In this document: positions 34,932 to 43,957 of the stretch, piece after piece
How positions within the stretch are numbered: the first letter of the stretch is position 1
Layout: each line of letters begins with the position of its first letter
Assembly (NCBI RefSeq): GCF_002563655.1
Contig: NZ_PDIY01000001.1
Location: forward strand, 2,144,001 to 2,208,000
Reading direction: 5' to 3'
DNA from: Bacillus sp. es.034
Lineage (GTDB): Bacteria; Bacillota; Bacilli; Bacillales; Bacillaceae_B
Length of the DNA: 64,000 nt
Notes under the pieces: model-generated
Told to the model about the DNA's origin: nothing
Databases searched by the model: none
What the model saw: only the letters and a program-made list of their open reading frames with translations
Translations under genes and position numbers: made by a program

Positions 34932-35648
34932 ATGAGCAAAAAAATCTTGGTAGTCGATGATGAACAATCCATTGCAACACTCTTAAAGTACAATCTGGAG
35001 CAATCCGGTTATTCAGTGACAACAGCACATGACGGCGCGGAGGGGAGGGATCTTGCGATTGAACAGTCCCCGGATTTGATCGTCCTTGACCTGATGCTTC
35101 CGTCTATGGATGGAATCGAGGTATGCAAAGAATTGCGGCAGCGAAAGATCAATATCCCGATTCTGATGTTAACGGCGAAGGATGATGAATTCGATAAAGT
35201 CCTCGGTTTGGAGCTTGGTGCGGATGACTATATGACAAAACCATTCAGCCCCCGTGAAGTGGTGGCGAGGGTGAAGGCGATCTTAAGGCGAAGCCAGGCC
35301 ATCCGGGAAACGGAACCGGCAGCCGAGGAACCGACCGATTATAAGGAAGTCGGTGAACTAAAGGTATATCCTGAACAATATGAGGCGTATTTCCAAGGAG
35401 AATTACTTGAACTGACACCGAAGGAATTCGAGCTTTTATTATATTTGACGGATAACAAAGGGCGAGTCCTTACGCGGGATCAGCTGCTGAGTGCGGTATG
35501 GAACTACGACTTTGCAGGAGATACGAGAATCGTGGATGTGCATATCAGCCATCTCCGTGAAAAAATCGAGTCCAATACGAAAAAACCAACCTATATCAAA
35601 ACGATCCGTGGTCTCGGGTATAAATTGGAGGAGCCTAAAAATCGATGA
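34932..35648 (+). CDS. phoP: Phosphate-response regulator PhoP
   Basis: A 238-residue OmpR-type response regulator. Receiver: KKILVVDDEQSIATLLKYNL, phosphorylated Asp53 in LIVLDLMLP, Lys in DYMTKPFSPRE. Winged-helix effector: ELTPKEFELLLYLTDNKGRV, WNYDFAGDTRIVDVHISHLR. It activates the Pho regulon by binding TTWACA repeats spaced at 11 bases. The ATG is 8 bases after GGAGG. It overlaps phoR by four bases. A possible TATAAT lies near 34858; a Pho-box itself is not obvious upstream. Confidence 0.95.
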   Translation: MSKKILVVDDEQSIATLLKYNLEQSGYSVTTAHDGAEGRDLAIEQSPDLIVLDLMLPSMDGIEVCKELRQRKINIPILMLTAKDDEFDKVLGLELGADDYMTKPFSPREVVARVKAILRRSQAIRETEPAAEEPTDYKEVGELKVYPEQYEAYFQGELLELTPKEFELLLYLTDNKGRVLTRDQLLSAVWNYDFAGDTRIVDVHISHLREKIESNTKKPTYIKTIRGLGYKLEEPKNR

Positions 35649-37444
35649 CCAAATTTAGAACAAAGCTCCTATTTGCTCTCATTACGTTGATCATCGCTGT
35701 CTTAATAGGGCTTGGTCTGCTTTTAGGCCAGATTTTCAAGAACTTCTATTTAGATACGTTCAACTCCAGGATTCAAAAGGAGACCAGATTACTGGCAAGC
35801 TCTATTGAGGAGAACGGGGCACCGAAAGAAATCGATCCTGAAATGATCAAAGGGTTGAGCGACATATTGGATGTCCGGATCACCGTGCTCGATAAATCCG
35901 GGGATGTGGTCCACGATACGGATACAGCAGATTCACTGGTTGGTCCGCAGCAGAAGAAAATCGTAAAAGAAATCCAGAAAAACTGGGATGTGAAACAGAA
36001 GCATAAAAAACTCGTCACTTCTGGAAATGAATTTCGGTATTACTGGTATCCATTAAAAAATGCCAACGGTGAAATGATGGGACTTCTCATTATGAGCGCA
36101 GAGGTTGATGCCCTGGAAAGAGGGACTCAGCAAATTTGGTTTGTACTGTCCATTTCATTAGGACTTGCCCTGGTCCTCATCATCATTCTTGGCTCAAGGA
36201 TTACGGTGAGGTACACAAAGCCCATCGAATCAGCAACCAATGTGGCCATGGAACTTGCCAAGGGTAATTACCGTGCCAGGACCTACGAGGATCGGCTGGA
36301 TGAAACGAGTATGCTCAGCACCTCCATCAATATTCTGGCTCGAAACCTTCAGGAAATGGTAAATGCCCAGGAAATGCAGCAAGACCGCTTAACAACATTG
36401 ATTGAAAATATGGGGAGTGCTCTCCTATTGATTGATCACCGGGGTTTTGTCGTCTTAACGAACAGGACGTTCAGGGAATTCTTTAACCTGGAGGAAAGCC
36501 AACTGAAGAAAGTACGGTACCATGAGGTGATTCACTATTCTGAAGTGAATAAGCTTGTGGAGGAAATCTTTATGACGGAGGAGCGGTTGCGAAAGCAGAT
36601 TCTCCTTCCGTACAAGCTTGATCGAAAGCACTATGAAGTGTACGGAGCCCCCATTATCGGCAACAATGACGAATGGAAAGGGATCGTTGTCGTATTCCAT
36701 GACATCACCGAGCTTAAAAAGCTTGAACAGATGCGCAAAGATTTTGTGGCGAATGTGTCTCACGAATTGAAAACGCCGATCACCTCGATCAAAGGATTCT
36801 CAGAAACACTATTGGACGGGGCAATGAACGATCCCGATACGTTAAAATCCTTTTTAGACATCATTCTAAAGGAAAGTGACCGGCTGCAGTCCCTCATTCA
36901 GGATCTGCTGGAGTTGTCTAAAATTGAGAAGCAGGGATTCCAGCTATTCGTCGAGGAAGTGGAAGTGGCAGGGCTGATAGAAGATGTAATCCCGATTTTA
37001 AAAGAAAAAGCAAAGCCGAAGGACATTTCCCTTCAAGCCGATTTCGAATCAAGGGGAACGGCAGAAGTGGATTCCTACCGGTTAAAACAGGTGTTCATCA
37101 ACCTGATCAGCAATGCGATCGCTTATACTCCAAGAGGCGGAAATGTCTCGGTCAAGGTGCAGGACGATCAGGATAAGGTGTATGTAAAAGTGAAGGATAA
37201 CGGGATGGGGATCAGCCAGGAAGAGCTCCCCCGTATTTTTGAACGATTTTACCGGGTGGATAAAGCGAGAAGCCGGAATTCAGGCGGCACCGGTTTGGGC
37301 TTGGCGATTGTCAAGCACATCATTGAAGCCCATGAAGGTGATATTGAAGTGGAAAGTGAACTTGAAAAAGGAACGACTTTCACTGTCACATTGAATAAGA
37401 GCTCTTCATCCATCTCTCATGGTGGAAATCAAGGGAAACTTTAG
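35645..37444 (+). CDS. phoR: Phosphate-sensing histidine kinase PhoR
   Basis: A 599-residue membrane kinase: helix 1 (about 8-27), an extracellular sensor, helix 2 (about 163-184), HAMP, a PAS domain (about 250-345), dimerisation domain with phosphorylated His373 in NVSHELKTP, and an ATPase domain with NLISNAIAYTP, DNGMGIS and GGTGLGLAIVK. It phosphorylates PhoP on phosphate limitation. Its stop is followed after only 16 bases by a Pho-box, and by no pst genes. Confidence 0.95.
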   Translation: MTKFRTKLLFALITLIIAVLIGLGLLLGQIFKNFYLDTFNSRIQKETRLLASSIEENGAPKEIDPEMIKGLSDILDVRITVLDKSGDVVHDTDTADSLVGPQQKKIVKEIQKNWDVKQKHKKLVTSGNEFRYYWYPLKNANGEMMGLLIMSAEVDALERGTQQIWFVLSISLGLALVLIIILGSRITVRYTKPIESATNVAMELAKGNYRARTYEDRLDETSMLSTSINILARNLQEMVNAQEMQQDRLTTLIENMGSALLLIDHRGFVVLTNRTFREFFNLEESQLKKVRYHEVIHYSEVNKLVEEIFMTEERLRKQILLPYKLDRKHYEVYGAPIIGNNDEWKGIVVVFHDITELKKLEQMRKDFVANVSHELKTPITSIKGFSETLLDGAMNDPDTLKSFLDIILKESDRLQSLIQDLLELSKIEKQGFQLFVEEVEVAGLIEDVIPILKEKAKPKDISLQADFESRGTAEVDSYRLKQVFINLISNAIAYTPRGGNVSVKVQDDQDKVYVKVKDNGMGISQEELPRIFERFYRVDKARSRNSGGTGLGLAIVKHIIEAHEGDIEVESELEKGTTFTVTLNKSSSSISHGGNQGKL

Positions 37445-37459
37445 TCGTTTTTCACCTTA

Positions 37460-37498
37460 TTTACATTGTTTTTACAATCGCTTTAAATTCAATTAACA
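37460..37498 (+). promoter_or_regulatory. Four-repeat Pho box (PhoP~P binding site)
   Basis: TTTACA, TTTACA, TTTAAA and TTAACA start at 37460, 37471, 37482 and 37493, an exact 11-base period with 5-base spacers. This is the arrangement of activating PhoP sites (TT[A/T/C]ACA repeats) in Bacillus. A -10 like TACGAT or GATACT follows at 37508-37516, 10-13 bases after the last repeat, so a PhoP-activated promoter with a start near 37523 is likely. Confidence 0.75.
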
Positions 37499-37522
37499 AT
37501 GGGGTGTTACGATACTAAGTGA

Positions 37523-37592
37523 AACCCCTTCATCCAAGGTGTTGCGAAAAGACGAGAACCAACCCCGTTCTCGTCTTTTCGCTTTTTATTTT
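37523..37592 (+). ncRNA. Candidate PhoP-activated small RNA
   Basis: The predicted transcript from the Pho box promoter meets a strong terminator within about 70 bases and contains no start codon with ribosome site. Its unpaired parts are C-rich: ACCCCTTCATCC near the 5' end and AACCAACCCCG in the terminator loop. Such CCCC patches are how several Gram-positive regulatory RNAs (FsrA, RsaE type) bind Shine-Dalgarno sequences. The alternative is that the Pho box is a relic of a lost pst operon and the hairpin is merely the phoPR terminator. Confidence 0.45.
37544..37592 (+). terminator. Strong terminator downstream of phoR
   Basis: GCGAAAAGACGAGAAC pairs perfectly with GTTCTCGTCTTTTCGC around a 7-base loop, followed by TTTTTATTTTT. 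Confidence 0.93.
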
Positions 37593-37638
37593 TGATAACG
37601 CTTTCGAAACCTCTCTTGTCATCTTCCCTTAATATTAT

Positions 37639-37664
37639 TGAAACCTTTTTGTCTTACGCCCGTA
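37639..37664 (+). promoter_or_regulatory. Sigma-W type promoter of hflK-hflC
   Basis: TGAAAC, a 16-base spacer and CGTA: an exact match to the B. subtilis sigma-W consensus TGAAAC-N16-CGTA. It lies 52 bases before the hflK start, leaving a short leader with the ribosome site. Confidence 0.75.
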
Positions 37665-37715
37665 TATCCTAGTAAGCAGAAAATAAGATATAGAGATGGA
37701 AAAGGGAGGATGCAT

Positions 37716-38678
37716 ATGAGCTTGAAGCGTGTTTACACTGTAGCAGGAATGGTGCTCGCAGCCATTATTCTAATTGTTGTCCTACTGACATCCTGGTATA
37801 CCGTTGACGAATCAGAACAGGCACTGGTGTTGACGTTCGGGGATGCAGGCGAACCGGTTGTGGAACCTGGACTGCATTTCAAGATGCCGTGGCCGGTGCA
37901 GTCAGTGGAAGTGCTGTCGAAAGAAACCTTCAGTCTTCAATTTGGATATGAAGAAAAAGACGGGAAAATCAAGGACTTTCCTAAAGAGACAAAAATGATC
38001 ACGGGGGATGAGTACATTGTGCTTGCCGATCTTGTGGTTCAATGGAAAATCACGGATCCTGAAGCCTATTTATTCAATTCGGATAAACCGAAAGAAATTC
38101 TGTACGATGCAACTTCTTCTTCACTAAGAAGCATTATCGGAAGCTCATTGATCGATGATGCCTTAACGTCCGGGAAAGCCGAAATCGAGGCAGATGTAAG
38201 GGATTTATTGACGGAGTTGATCGATGATTATGATATTGGGATATCGATTCTTGCGGTGAAGTTGCAGGATGTTGAGCTGCCGAATGCAGAGGTCCGCTCG
38301 GCATTTACGGCGGTAACGGATGCAAGGGAAACGATGAATACGAAAATCAATGAAGCCAAGAAATATCGAAACCAGCGAACCAACGAAGCCAAAGGGGAAA
38401 AAGATGCCATCATGTCCCGGGCCAAAGGGGATAAAATCGCACGTGTGGAGCAGGCACGTGGAGATGTAGCGGTATTTGACAAATTATACAATGAGTATAA
38501 ATCGAATCCTGAAATTACAAGAAAGCGTCTCGTGCTGGAAACATTGGAAAATGTCCTGCCCGATGCAGAAATTTATATCATGAAGGATAGTGGAGAAACC
38601 CTGAAATACTTCCCTATCCGTCAAATGGAGAATCAGAATCCTCCGGTGAAGCAGGAAGGAAGTGATGAGAATGAGTGA
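37716..38678 (+). CDS. hflK: FtsH-modulator HflK (SPFH domain)
   Basis: A 320-residue protein with one N-terminal membrane helix (about 8-28), a prohibitin/SPFH domain (ESEQALVLTFGDAGEPVVEP, GLHFKMPWP) and a coiled coil rich in AKG, AR and EAK repeats. With HflC it forms a membrane ring that restrains the FtsH protease. AAGGGAGG precedes the ATG. It is expressed from a sigma-W type promoter, so the pair is probably part of the envelope stress response. B. subtilis has no hflKC at this site. Confidence 0.85.
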   Translation: MSLKRVYTVAGMVLAAIILIVVLLTSWYTVDESEQALVLTFGDAGEPVVEPGLHFKMPWPVQSVEVLSKETFSLQFGYEEKDGKIKDFPKETKMITGDEYIVLADLVVQWKITDPEAYLFNSDKPKEILYDATSSSLRSIIGSSLIDDALTSGKAEIEADVRDLLTELIDDYDIGISILAVKLQDVELPNAEVRSAFTAVTDARETMNTKINEAKKYRNQRTNEAKGEKDAIMSRAKGDKIARVEQARGDVAVFDKLYNEYKSNPEITRKRLVLETLENVLPDAEIYIMKDSGETLKYFPIRQMENQNPPVKQEGSDENE

Positions 38679-39606
38679 TCAAAACGTATTTGATATCAAT
38701 ACAAAGAAGAAAGAACCGATCGAGTGGAAGAGTTATACGAAATTAGGAATCTTTTTCGTGATCCTCATCGCTGTCATTCTTCTCCTCTTCACAAGTCTCT
38801 TCATTGTCAAAGAAGGAGAATATAAAGTCGTCCGTCAATTTGGAGAAGTGGTACGGATCGATAAGGAACCGGGTATGAAATATAAGATCCCGTTCATCCA
38901 ATCCGTCACGACCTTACCGAAGCACCAAATGACCTATGACGTGACTGAAGCAGAGATCAATACCAAAGATAAAAAGCGGATGCTCATCGACAATTATGCC
39001 GTGTGGCGCATTGAAGATCCTCTTAAGATGATCAAGAATGCCAGAACGGTGATCAATGCCGAGACGAAGATGGAAGAATTCATCTATTCCGTTGTCCGTT
39101 CAGAGCTCGGTCGATTGGAATATGATGAAATCATCAATGATGAGAAGTCATCAAGGGGAAGCTTAAACGATAAAGTGACAGATAAGGTGAATGAGCTGTT
39201 GCAGCGGGATAATTATGGTATCGTCGTTCAGGATGTCCGCATGAAGCGTACAGATCTGCCTGAAGCGAATGAAAACTCCGTCTATACCCGTATGATCTCG
39301 GAACGGGACTCCAAAGCACAGGAATACCTGTCCATGGGGGATGCCGAGAAACAAAGGGTGACGGCTGAAACCGATCGTGAAGTGAAAGAGCTCCTTGCTA
39401 AAGCAGGGGCAGACGCCAATGTGATCCGGGCAGAAGGGGAAGCCGAAGCCGCACAAATTTACAACAAATCCTTCACGAAGGATCCGAGCTTCTATGACCT
39501 TTATAAAACCCTCGAAACGTATAAGAAGACCGTGGATGACAAAACCGTCATCATCTTACCATCCGATTCGCCGTATGCGAGGCTGTTGATGGGGTACACG
39601 GAATAA
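38671..39606 (+). CDS. hflC: FtsH-modulator HflC (SPFH domain)
   Basis: A 311-residue partner of HflK with a membrane helix (about residues 28-47) and SPFH domain (VKEGEYKVVRQFGEVVRIDK, MKYKIPFIQS) then a helical tail VTAETDREVKELLAKAGADA. It overlaps hflK by eight bases. The ATG is 8 bases after GGAAG; two in-frame starts upstream are less well spaced. Translational coupling fits the hetero-oligomer. Confidence 0.85.
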   Translation: MSDQNVFDINTKKKEPIEWKSYTKLGIFFVILIAVILLLFTSLFIVKEGEYKVVRQFGEVVRIDKEPGMKYKIPFIQSVTTLPKHQMTYDVTEAEINTKDKKRMLIDNYAVWRIEDPLKMIKNARTVINAETKMEEFIYSVVRSELGRLEYDEIINDEKSSRGSLNDKVTDKVNELLQRDNYGIVVQDVRMKRTDLPEANENSVYTRMISERDSKAQEYLSMGDAEKQRVTAETDREVKELLAKAGADANVIRAEGEAEAAQIYNKSFTKDPSFYDLYKTLETYKKTVDDKTVIILPSDSPYARLLMGYTE

Positions 39607-39613
39607 TTTTAAG

Positions 39614-39659
39614 AAACTCTTGGAAATGGGTGGTTCACCTGATTTCCGGGAGTTTTTTT
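39614..39659 (+). terminator. Terminator of hflKC
   Basis: AAACTCTTGGAAAT pairs with ATTTCCGGGAGTTT (14 positions with two G-U pairs), followed by TTTTTTT. Confidence 0.85.
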
Positions 39660-39746
39660 CTTGGATAAGGTCCCCGTTTTTCCTTTCATTCCCCAACATG
39701 ATAGAATGACTATATAGAAACAGAAGCCTTTACAGGAGGTACTTAT

Positions 39747-42377
39747 ATGTCCAAAAAATTAGTCCTGATTGACGGTAACAGTATTGCTTACCGTGCATTC
39801 TTTGCCCTTCCACTATTGAATAACGACAAGGGTGTACATACAAACGCGGTATACGGCTTTACCACCATGCTGCAGAAGATACTGGAAGATGAAAAACCGT
39901 CTCATATCCTGGTGGCCTTTGATGCGGGAAAAACGACGTTCCGTCATAAGACATTCACGGAATACAAAGGCGGCAGGCAGAAGACCCCGCCTGAGTTGTC
40001 CGAGCAATTCCCTTATATCCGGGAGCTTCTGGATGCTTATGGGATCAAACGGTATGAAAAAGAAAACTATGAAGCGGATGATATTATCGGAACCCTCTCC
40101 CTGCAGGCAGAATCCGACGGGTTCGAAGTGAAAGTATACTCAGGGGATAAGGATTTAACCCAGTTAAGCTCCAAAGATACGACGGTGTGCATCACAAGAA
40201 AAGGAATCACGGATATCGAGGTGTATACACCCCAGCACATCAAAGAAAAATGGGAGATCACCCCTGACCGGATCATCGATATGAAAGGCTTGATGGGGGA
40301 CAGCTCCGATAATATCCCTGGTGTACCCGGTGTCGGTGAGAAAACGGCGATCAAGCTCCTGAAGGAATTCGATTCCCTTGAAAAGCTGCTGGAGTCCATC
40401 GACAAAGTGAGCGGAAAGAAATTGAAAGAGAAGCTTGAAGAAAATAAGGACCAGGCGATCATAAGTAAAGAACTGGCCACGATCCTCAGAGAAGCTCCCA
40501 TCGAAGTCACGGTAGAAGAACTGAATTATGATGGCTGGGATGAAGTGAAACTGAAGGAAGTGTACCGGGATCTTGGATTCAACTCCCTCCTTGAGAAAAT
40601 GGGTGAGTCCCCTCAAGAGGAGCCCCAGGAGCTGGATGATATCTCCTTTGAAGTGGTGGAAACCATTACAGACGAACATCTGGCAAGTGAGAGCTCCCTA
40701 TACATCGAAATGCTTGAAGAGAATTATCATCTTGGTGAAGTGATCGGCATGAGTCTTCATAACGAAAATGGGACGATTTTCTTTACCCTTGAAACGGCAC
40801 TGAATTCAGAAGCCTTTAAAAAGTGGGCGGAAGATGGATCGAAGTCGAAGAACGTCTACAACTCGAAAGAGACCGTCGTTGCCCTGAAGCGACAAGGAAT
40901 CGACATCAAAGGAATCGGTTTCGATCTATTGCTCGCGTCTTATATCATCAATCCATCTGAATCGAGTGAAGACTTCGCCTCCATCGCAAAAGGGCATGGT
41001 CAGCCATCCATCGAGTCGGATGAAGCGGTTTATGGAAAAGGGGCCAAGCAGAAGGTCCCTTCCACGGACGCATTATCCGAACATCTGGCAAGAAAGGCCT
41101 TCATCCTTCAAGACTTGAAGGAAACATGCATAAAAGAACTCGAAGAAAATGATCTTTATGAATTATACATGGAGCTGGAATTGCCTCTTGCCCTTATCCT
41201 GGCTGAGATGGAATTCACCGGTGTGAAGGTGGATCAGGATCGTTTGATGACCATGAAGGAAGAGCTTGCCCTCCGACTGGACGAACTGGAAAAGAACATT
41301 CATGAACTGGCAGGGGAGAGTTTCAACATCAATTCTCCGAAGCAGCTCGGCGTGATCCTTTTTGAAAAACTGGGTCTGCCGGTTGTGAAGAAAACGAAGA
41401 CTGGTTACTCCACTTCCGCAGACGTATTGGAAAAACTGCAGTCCAAGCATGAAATCATTGATCATATCCTTCACTACCGTCAGTTAGGAAAGCTGCAGTC
41501 CACTTATCTAGAAGGGTTATTGAAGGTGGTTCATAAAGATTCGAGCAAGATCCATACTCGGTTCAACCAGGCCCTTACCCAAACCGGCCGCCTGAGCTCA
41601 ACGGATCCGAACCTTCAAAACATCCCGATCCGCCTGGAAGAAGGCCGAAAGATCCGTCAGGCTTTCATTCCTTCTGAAAAAGGATGGGTCATGTTCGCTG
41701 CCGATTATTCACAGATCGAACTACGGGTCCTTGCCCATATAGCGGGGGATGAGAAATTGGTGGAAGCCTTCCGTAATGATATGGACATCCATACGAAAAC
41801 GGCCATGGACGTTTTCGGAGTGGAGAAGAGCGAGGTTACGTCCAATATGAGAAGGCATGCGAAAGCCGTTAACTTCGGGATCGTCTATGGAATCAGTGAC
41901 TACGGACTGTCACAAAGTCTTGATATCACACGAAAAGAAGCAGGGGAGTTCATTAAGAAGTACTTAGAAAGCTTCCCCGGCGTGAAAGAATATATGGATG
42001 ATATCGTACAGGATGCGAAACAAAAGGGGTATGTGACGACCCTGATGAATCGACGCCGTTACCTTCCTGAAATCACGAGCCGTAATTTCAATTTACGGAG
42101 CTTTGCAGAACGTACAGCGATGAACACACCGATTCAGGGAAGTGCAGCAGATATCATTAAGAAAGCCATGATTGATATGGCGGCCCGTTTGAAGGAAGAG
42201 AAACTTCAAACACGGATGCTCTTACAGGTGCATGATGAATTGATCTTCGAAGCTCCCGAGGATGAAATCGAAACATTGAAGAAAATTGTTCCTGAAGTGA
42301 TGGAGAACGCGATGGAGCTCGAAGTTCCATTAAAGGTTGATTACTCTTACGGACAAACATGGTACGACGCGAAGTAG
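39747..42377 (+). CDS. polA: DNA polymerase I
   Basis: An 876-residue PolA. The 5' nuclease domain (residues 1-300) has DAGKTTFRH, EADDIIGTL and SGDKDLTQL metal residues. The middle 3'-5' exonuclease-like domain is inactive: the DxE of active enzymes is replaced around SLYIEMLEENYH, as in Bacillus PolA. Polymerase motif A is ADYSQIELRVLAHIAGD, B is RRHAKAVNFGIVYG and C is LQVHDEL. It processes Okazaki fragments and repairs gaps. Phosphate regulator genes upstream and mutM next are as in B. subtilis. AGGAGG precedes the ATG. Confidence 0.96.
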   Translation: MSKKLVLIDGNSIAYRAFFALPLLNNDKGVHTNAVYGFTTMLQKILEDEKPSHILVAFDAGKTTFRHKTFTEYKGGRQKTPPELSEQFPYIRELLDAYGIKRYEKENYEADDIIGTLSLQAESDGFEVKVYSGDKDLTQLSSKDTTVCITRKGITDIEVYTPQHIKEKWEITPDRIIDMKGLMGDSSDNIPGVPGVGEKTAIKLLKEFDSLEKLLESIDKVSGKKLKEKLEENKDQAIISKELATILREAPIEVTVEELNYDGWDEVKLKEVYRDLGFNSLLEKMGESPQEEPQELDDISFEVVETITDEHLASESSLYIEMLEENYHLGEVIGMSLHNENGTIFFTLETALNSEAFKKWAEDGSKSKNVYNSKETVVALKRQGIDIKGIGFDLLLASYIINPSESSEDFASIAKGHGQPSIESDEAVYGKGAKQKVPSTDALSEHLARKAFILQDLKETCIKELEENDLYELYMELELPLALILAEMEFTGVKVDQDRLMTMKEELALRLDELEKNIHELAGESFNINSPKQLGVILFEKLGLPVVKKTKTGYSTSADVLEKLQSKHEIIDHILHYRQLGKLQSTYLEGLLKVVHKDSSKIHTRFNQALTQTGRLSSTDPNLQNIPIRLEEGRKIRQAFIPSEKGWVMFAADYSQIELRVLAHIAGDEKLVEAFRNDMDIHTKTAMDVFGVEKSEVTSNMRRHAKAVNFGIVYGISDYGLSQSLDITRKEAGEFIKKYLESFPGVKEYMDDIVQDAKQKGYVTTLMNRRRYLPEITSRNFNLRSFAERTAMNTPIQGSAADIIKKAMIDMAARLKEEKLQTRMLLQVHDELIFEAPEDEIETLKKIVPEVMENAMELEVPLKVDYSYGQTWYDAK

Positions 42378-42401
42378 TTTTATGAAGAAGGAGGTGGAAC
42401 T

Positions 42402-43226
42402 ATGCCAGAGCTGCCTGAAGTAGAAACGGTCAGAAGGACGTTGGAGCTCCTTGTATCGGGGAAGAAAATAAAGGATGTCAGTGTCTTTTGGCCAAAAATG
42501 ATCAAGAATCCACCTGAAACGGATGAATTCATCCATAGCTTGAGAGGTCAGGAAATTCATGAGATGAGAAGGAGAGGGAAGTTCTTGATCTTCTCTTGTG
42601 ATGATGTTGCCCTCGTTTCTCATTTGAGAATGGAAGGAAAGTATAATCTGGCTGATCATCGGGATCCCGTTGAAAAACACACTCATGTCATCTTCCACTT
42701 CACGGATGGAACGGAACTCAGATACCGTGATGTCCGGAAGTTTGGGACGATGCATCTCTTTAAGAAGGGGGAAGAACTACTCCACCTTCCCCTCCTTCAG
42801 TTGGGACCGGAGCCGTTTCTGTCAGAGTTTACACCAGACTATCTGGCTGAAAAGCTCGGCAGGACGGAGAGAATCGTGAAGGCCACCTTATTGGATCAAA
42901 CGGTGCTTGTAGGCCTTGGGAATATTTATGTGGATGAAGCCCTATTCCGTGCAGGCATTCATCCCGACCGGAAATCAAAGTCCCTGTCACGGGAAGAAAT
43001 CGAGCGGCTCCACAGTGAAATCATCCACACGTTGACGGAAGCGGTGGAAATGGGTGGCAGCACGATCCGGTCTTACGTGAATTCCCAGGGACAGATGGGG
43101 ATGTTCCAACAGAACCTGTATGTTTACAGCAGGAAAGAAGAGCCGTGCCGGAACTGCGGTACAGCCATCGAGAAGAAAGTATCGGCGGGGAGAGGGACCC
43201 ATTACTGCCCCCGCTGTCAGCGGTAA
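42402..43226 (+). CDS. mutM: Formamidopyrimidine-DNA glycosylase
   Basis: A 274-residue Fpg: starts MPELPEVETV with catalytic Pro2 and Glu3, contains the Lys of RGKFLIF near 60, the helix-two-turn-helix (GLGNIYVDEALFRAGIHP) and C-terminal zinc finger CRNCGTAIEKK ... CPRCQ. It removes 8-oxoguanine. AAGGAGGTGG precedes the ATG, 25 bases after polA, so polA-mutM-ytaF-coaE is probably an operon. Confidence 0.95.
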   Translation: MPELPEVETVRRTLELLVSGKKIKDVSVFWPKMIKNPPETDEFIHSLRGQEIHEMRRRGKFLIFSCDDVALVSHLRMEGKYNLADHRDPVEKHTHVIFHFTDGTELRYRDVRKFGTMHLFKKGEELLHLPLLQLGPEPFLSEFTPDYLAEKLGRTERIVKATLLDQTVLVGLGNIYVDEALFRAGIHPDRKSKSLSREEIERLHSEIIHTLTEAVEMGGSTIRSYVNSQGQMGMFQQNLYVYSRKEEPCRNCGTAIEKKVSAGRGTHYCPRCQR

Positions 43227-43294
43227 AAAGAACGTTTAACATTTGATAAGCCCTTACCATATAGTATTGTAATGATTTTCGGGAGGGCTATTAG

Positions 43295-43927
43295 ATGAGT
43301 GAAACAATCTCCTTATTACTGCTGGCGTTCGCTGTAAGTCTCGATAGTTTTAGCACCGGTTTAACTTATGGATTACGAAAAGTGAAAATCCCTACAAAAT
43401 CAATCAGCATCATATCGATCTGTTCAGCGAGCTCTTTATTGCTGGCGATGTTACTCGGTCAAACCATCGGGTCCATCATCACCCCGGTCTGGGCAGGACG
43501 AATCGGCGGACTGATCCTTGTCGTGATCGGCGCAGCTGTTCTCTACCAGTTCTTCAGACCGGAAAAAGAAACGGTACTGTCACATGAAAAAACATTGATC
43601 AATTTTGAAATCAAATCCATAGGTTTAGTGATTCAAATATTAAGAAGGCCGCTCACGGCGGACTTTGATAAATCGGGTACGATTACCGGAATCGAGGCAT
43701 TCATGCTTGGAATCGCCTTGTCACTGGATGCCTTCGGTGCTGGAATCGGTGCCGCGTTATTACATTTCTCGCCACTACTACTATCCCTGGCGATTTTTGC
43801 GATGAGCTTCGCGTTCTTATTTTCCGGATTAAAGATGGGGGAATTCTTCTCTCACCTGCGCTGGATTCACCGCGTTTCATTTCTTCCGGGCGTTCTGCTC
43901 ATCCTGATCGGGATCCTGAGGTTCTAG
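43295..43927 (+). CDS. ytaF: Sporulation membrane protein YtaF (MntP-like)
   Basis: A 210-residue protein with six membrane helices, the two halves related as in MntP/YtaF proteins: LLLAFAVSLDSFSTGLTYG and LGIALSLDAFGAGIGAALLH each carry the AVSLD[SA]F motif. Relatives export manganese or are induced in sporulation. The exact substrate is unknown. CGGGAGGGC precedes the ATG. Confidence 0.88.
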   Translation: MSETISLLLLAFAVSLDSFSTGLTYGLRKVKIPTKSISIISICSASSLLLAMLLGQTIGSIITPVWAGRIGGLILVVIGAAVLYQFFRPEKETVLSHEKTLINFEIKSIGLVIQILRRPLTADFDKSGTITGIEAFMLGIALSLDAFGAGIGAALLHFSPLLLSLAIFAMSFAFLFSGLKMGEFFSHLRWIHRVSFLPGVLLILIGILRF

Positions 43928-43957
43928 TGACCGGCGAGTATTGGAAAGGACACAATC

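Noticed and set aside
37593-37606. cre-like TGATAACGCTTTCG between the Pho terminator and the sigma-W promoter of hflK
   Set aside because: Only 12 of 14 and no promoter in a sensible position relative to it; the sigma-W promoter explains hflK expression better.
40164-40679. 171-residue open frame on the minus strand inside polA
   Set aside because: It lies wholly within the coding part of polA, has no ribosome site and its residues reflect the complement of polA codons.
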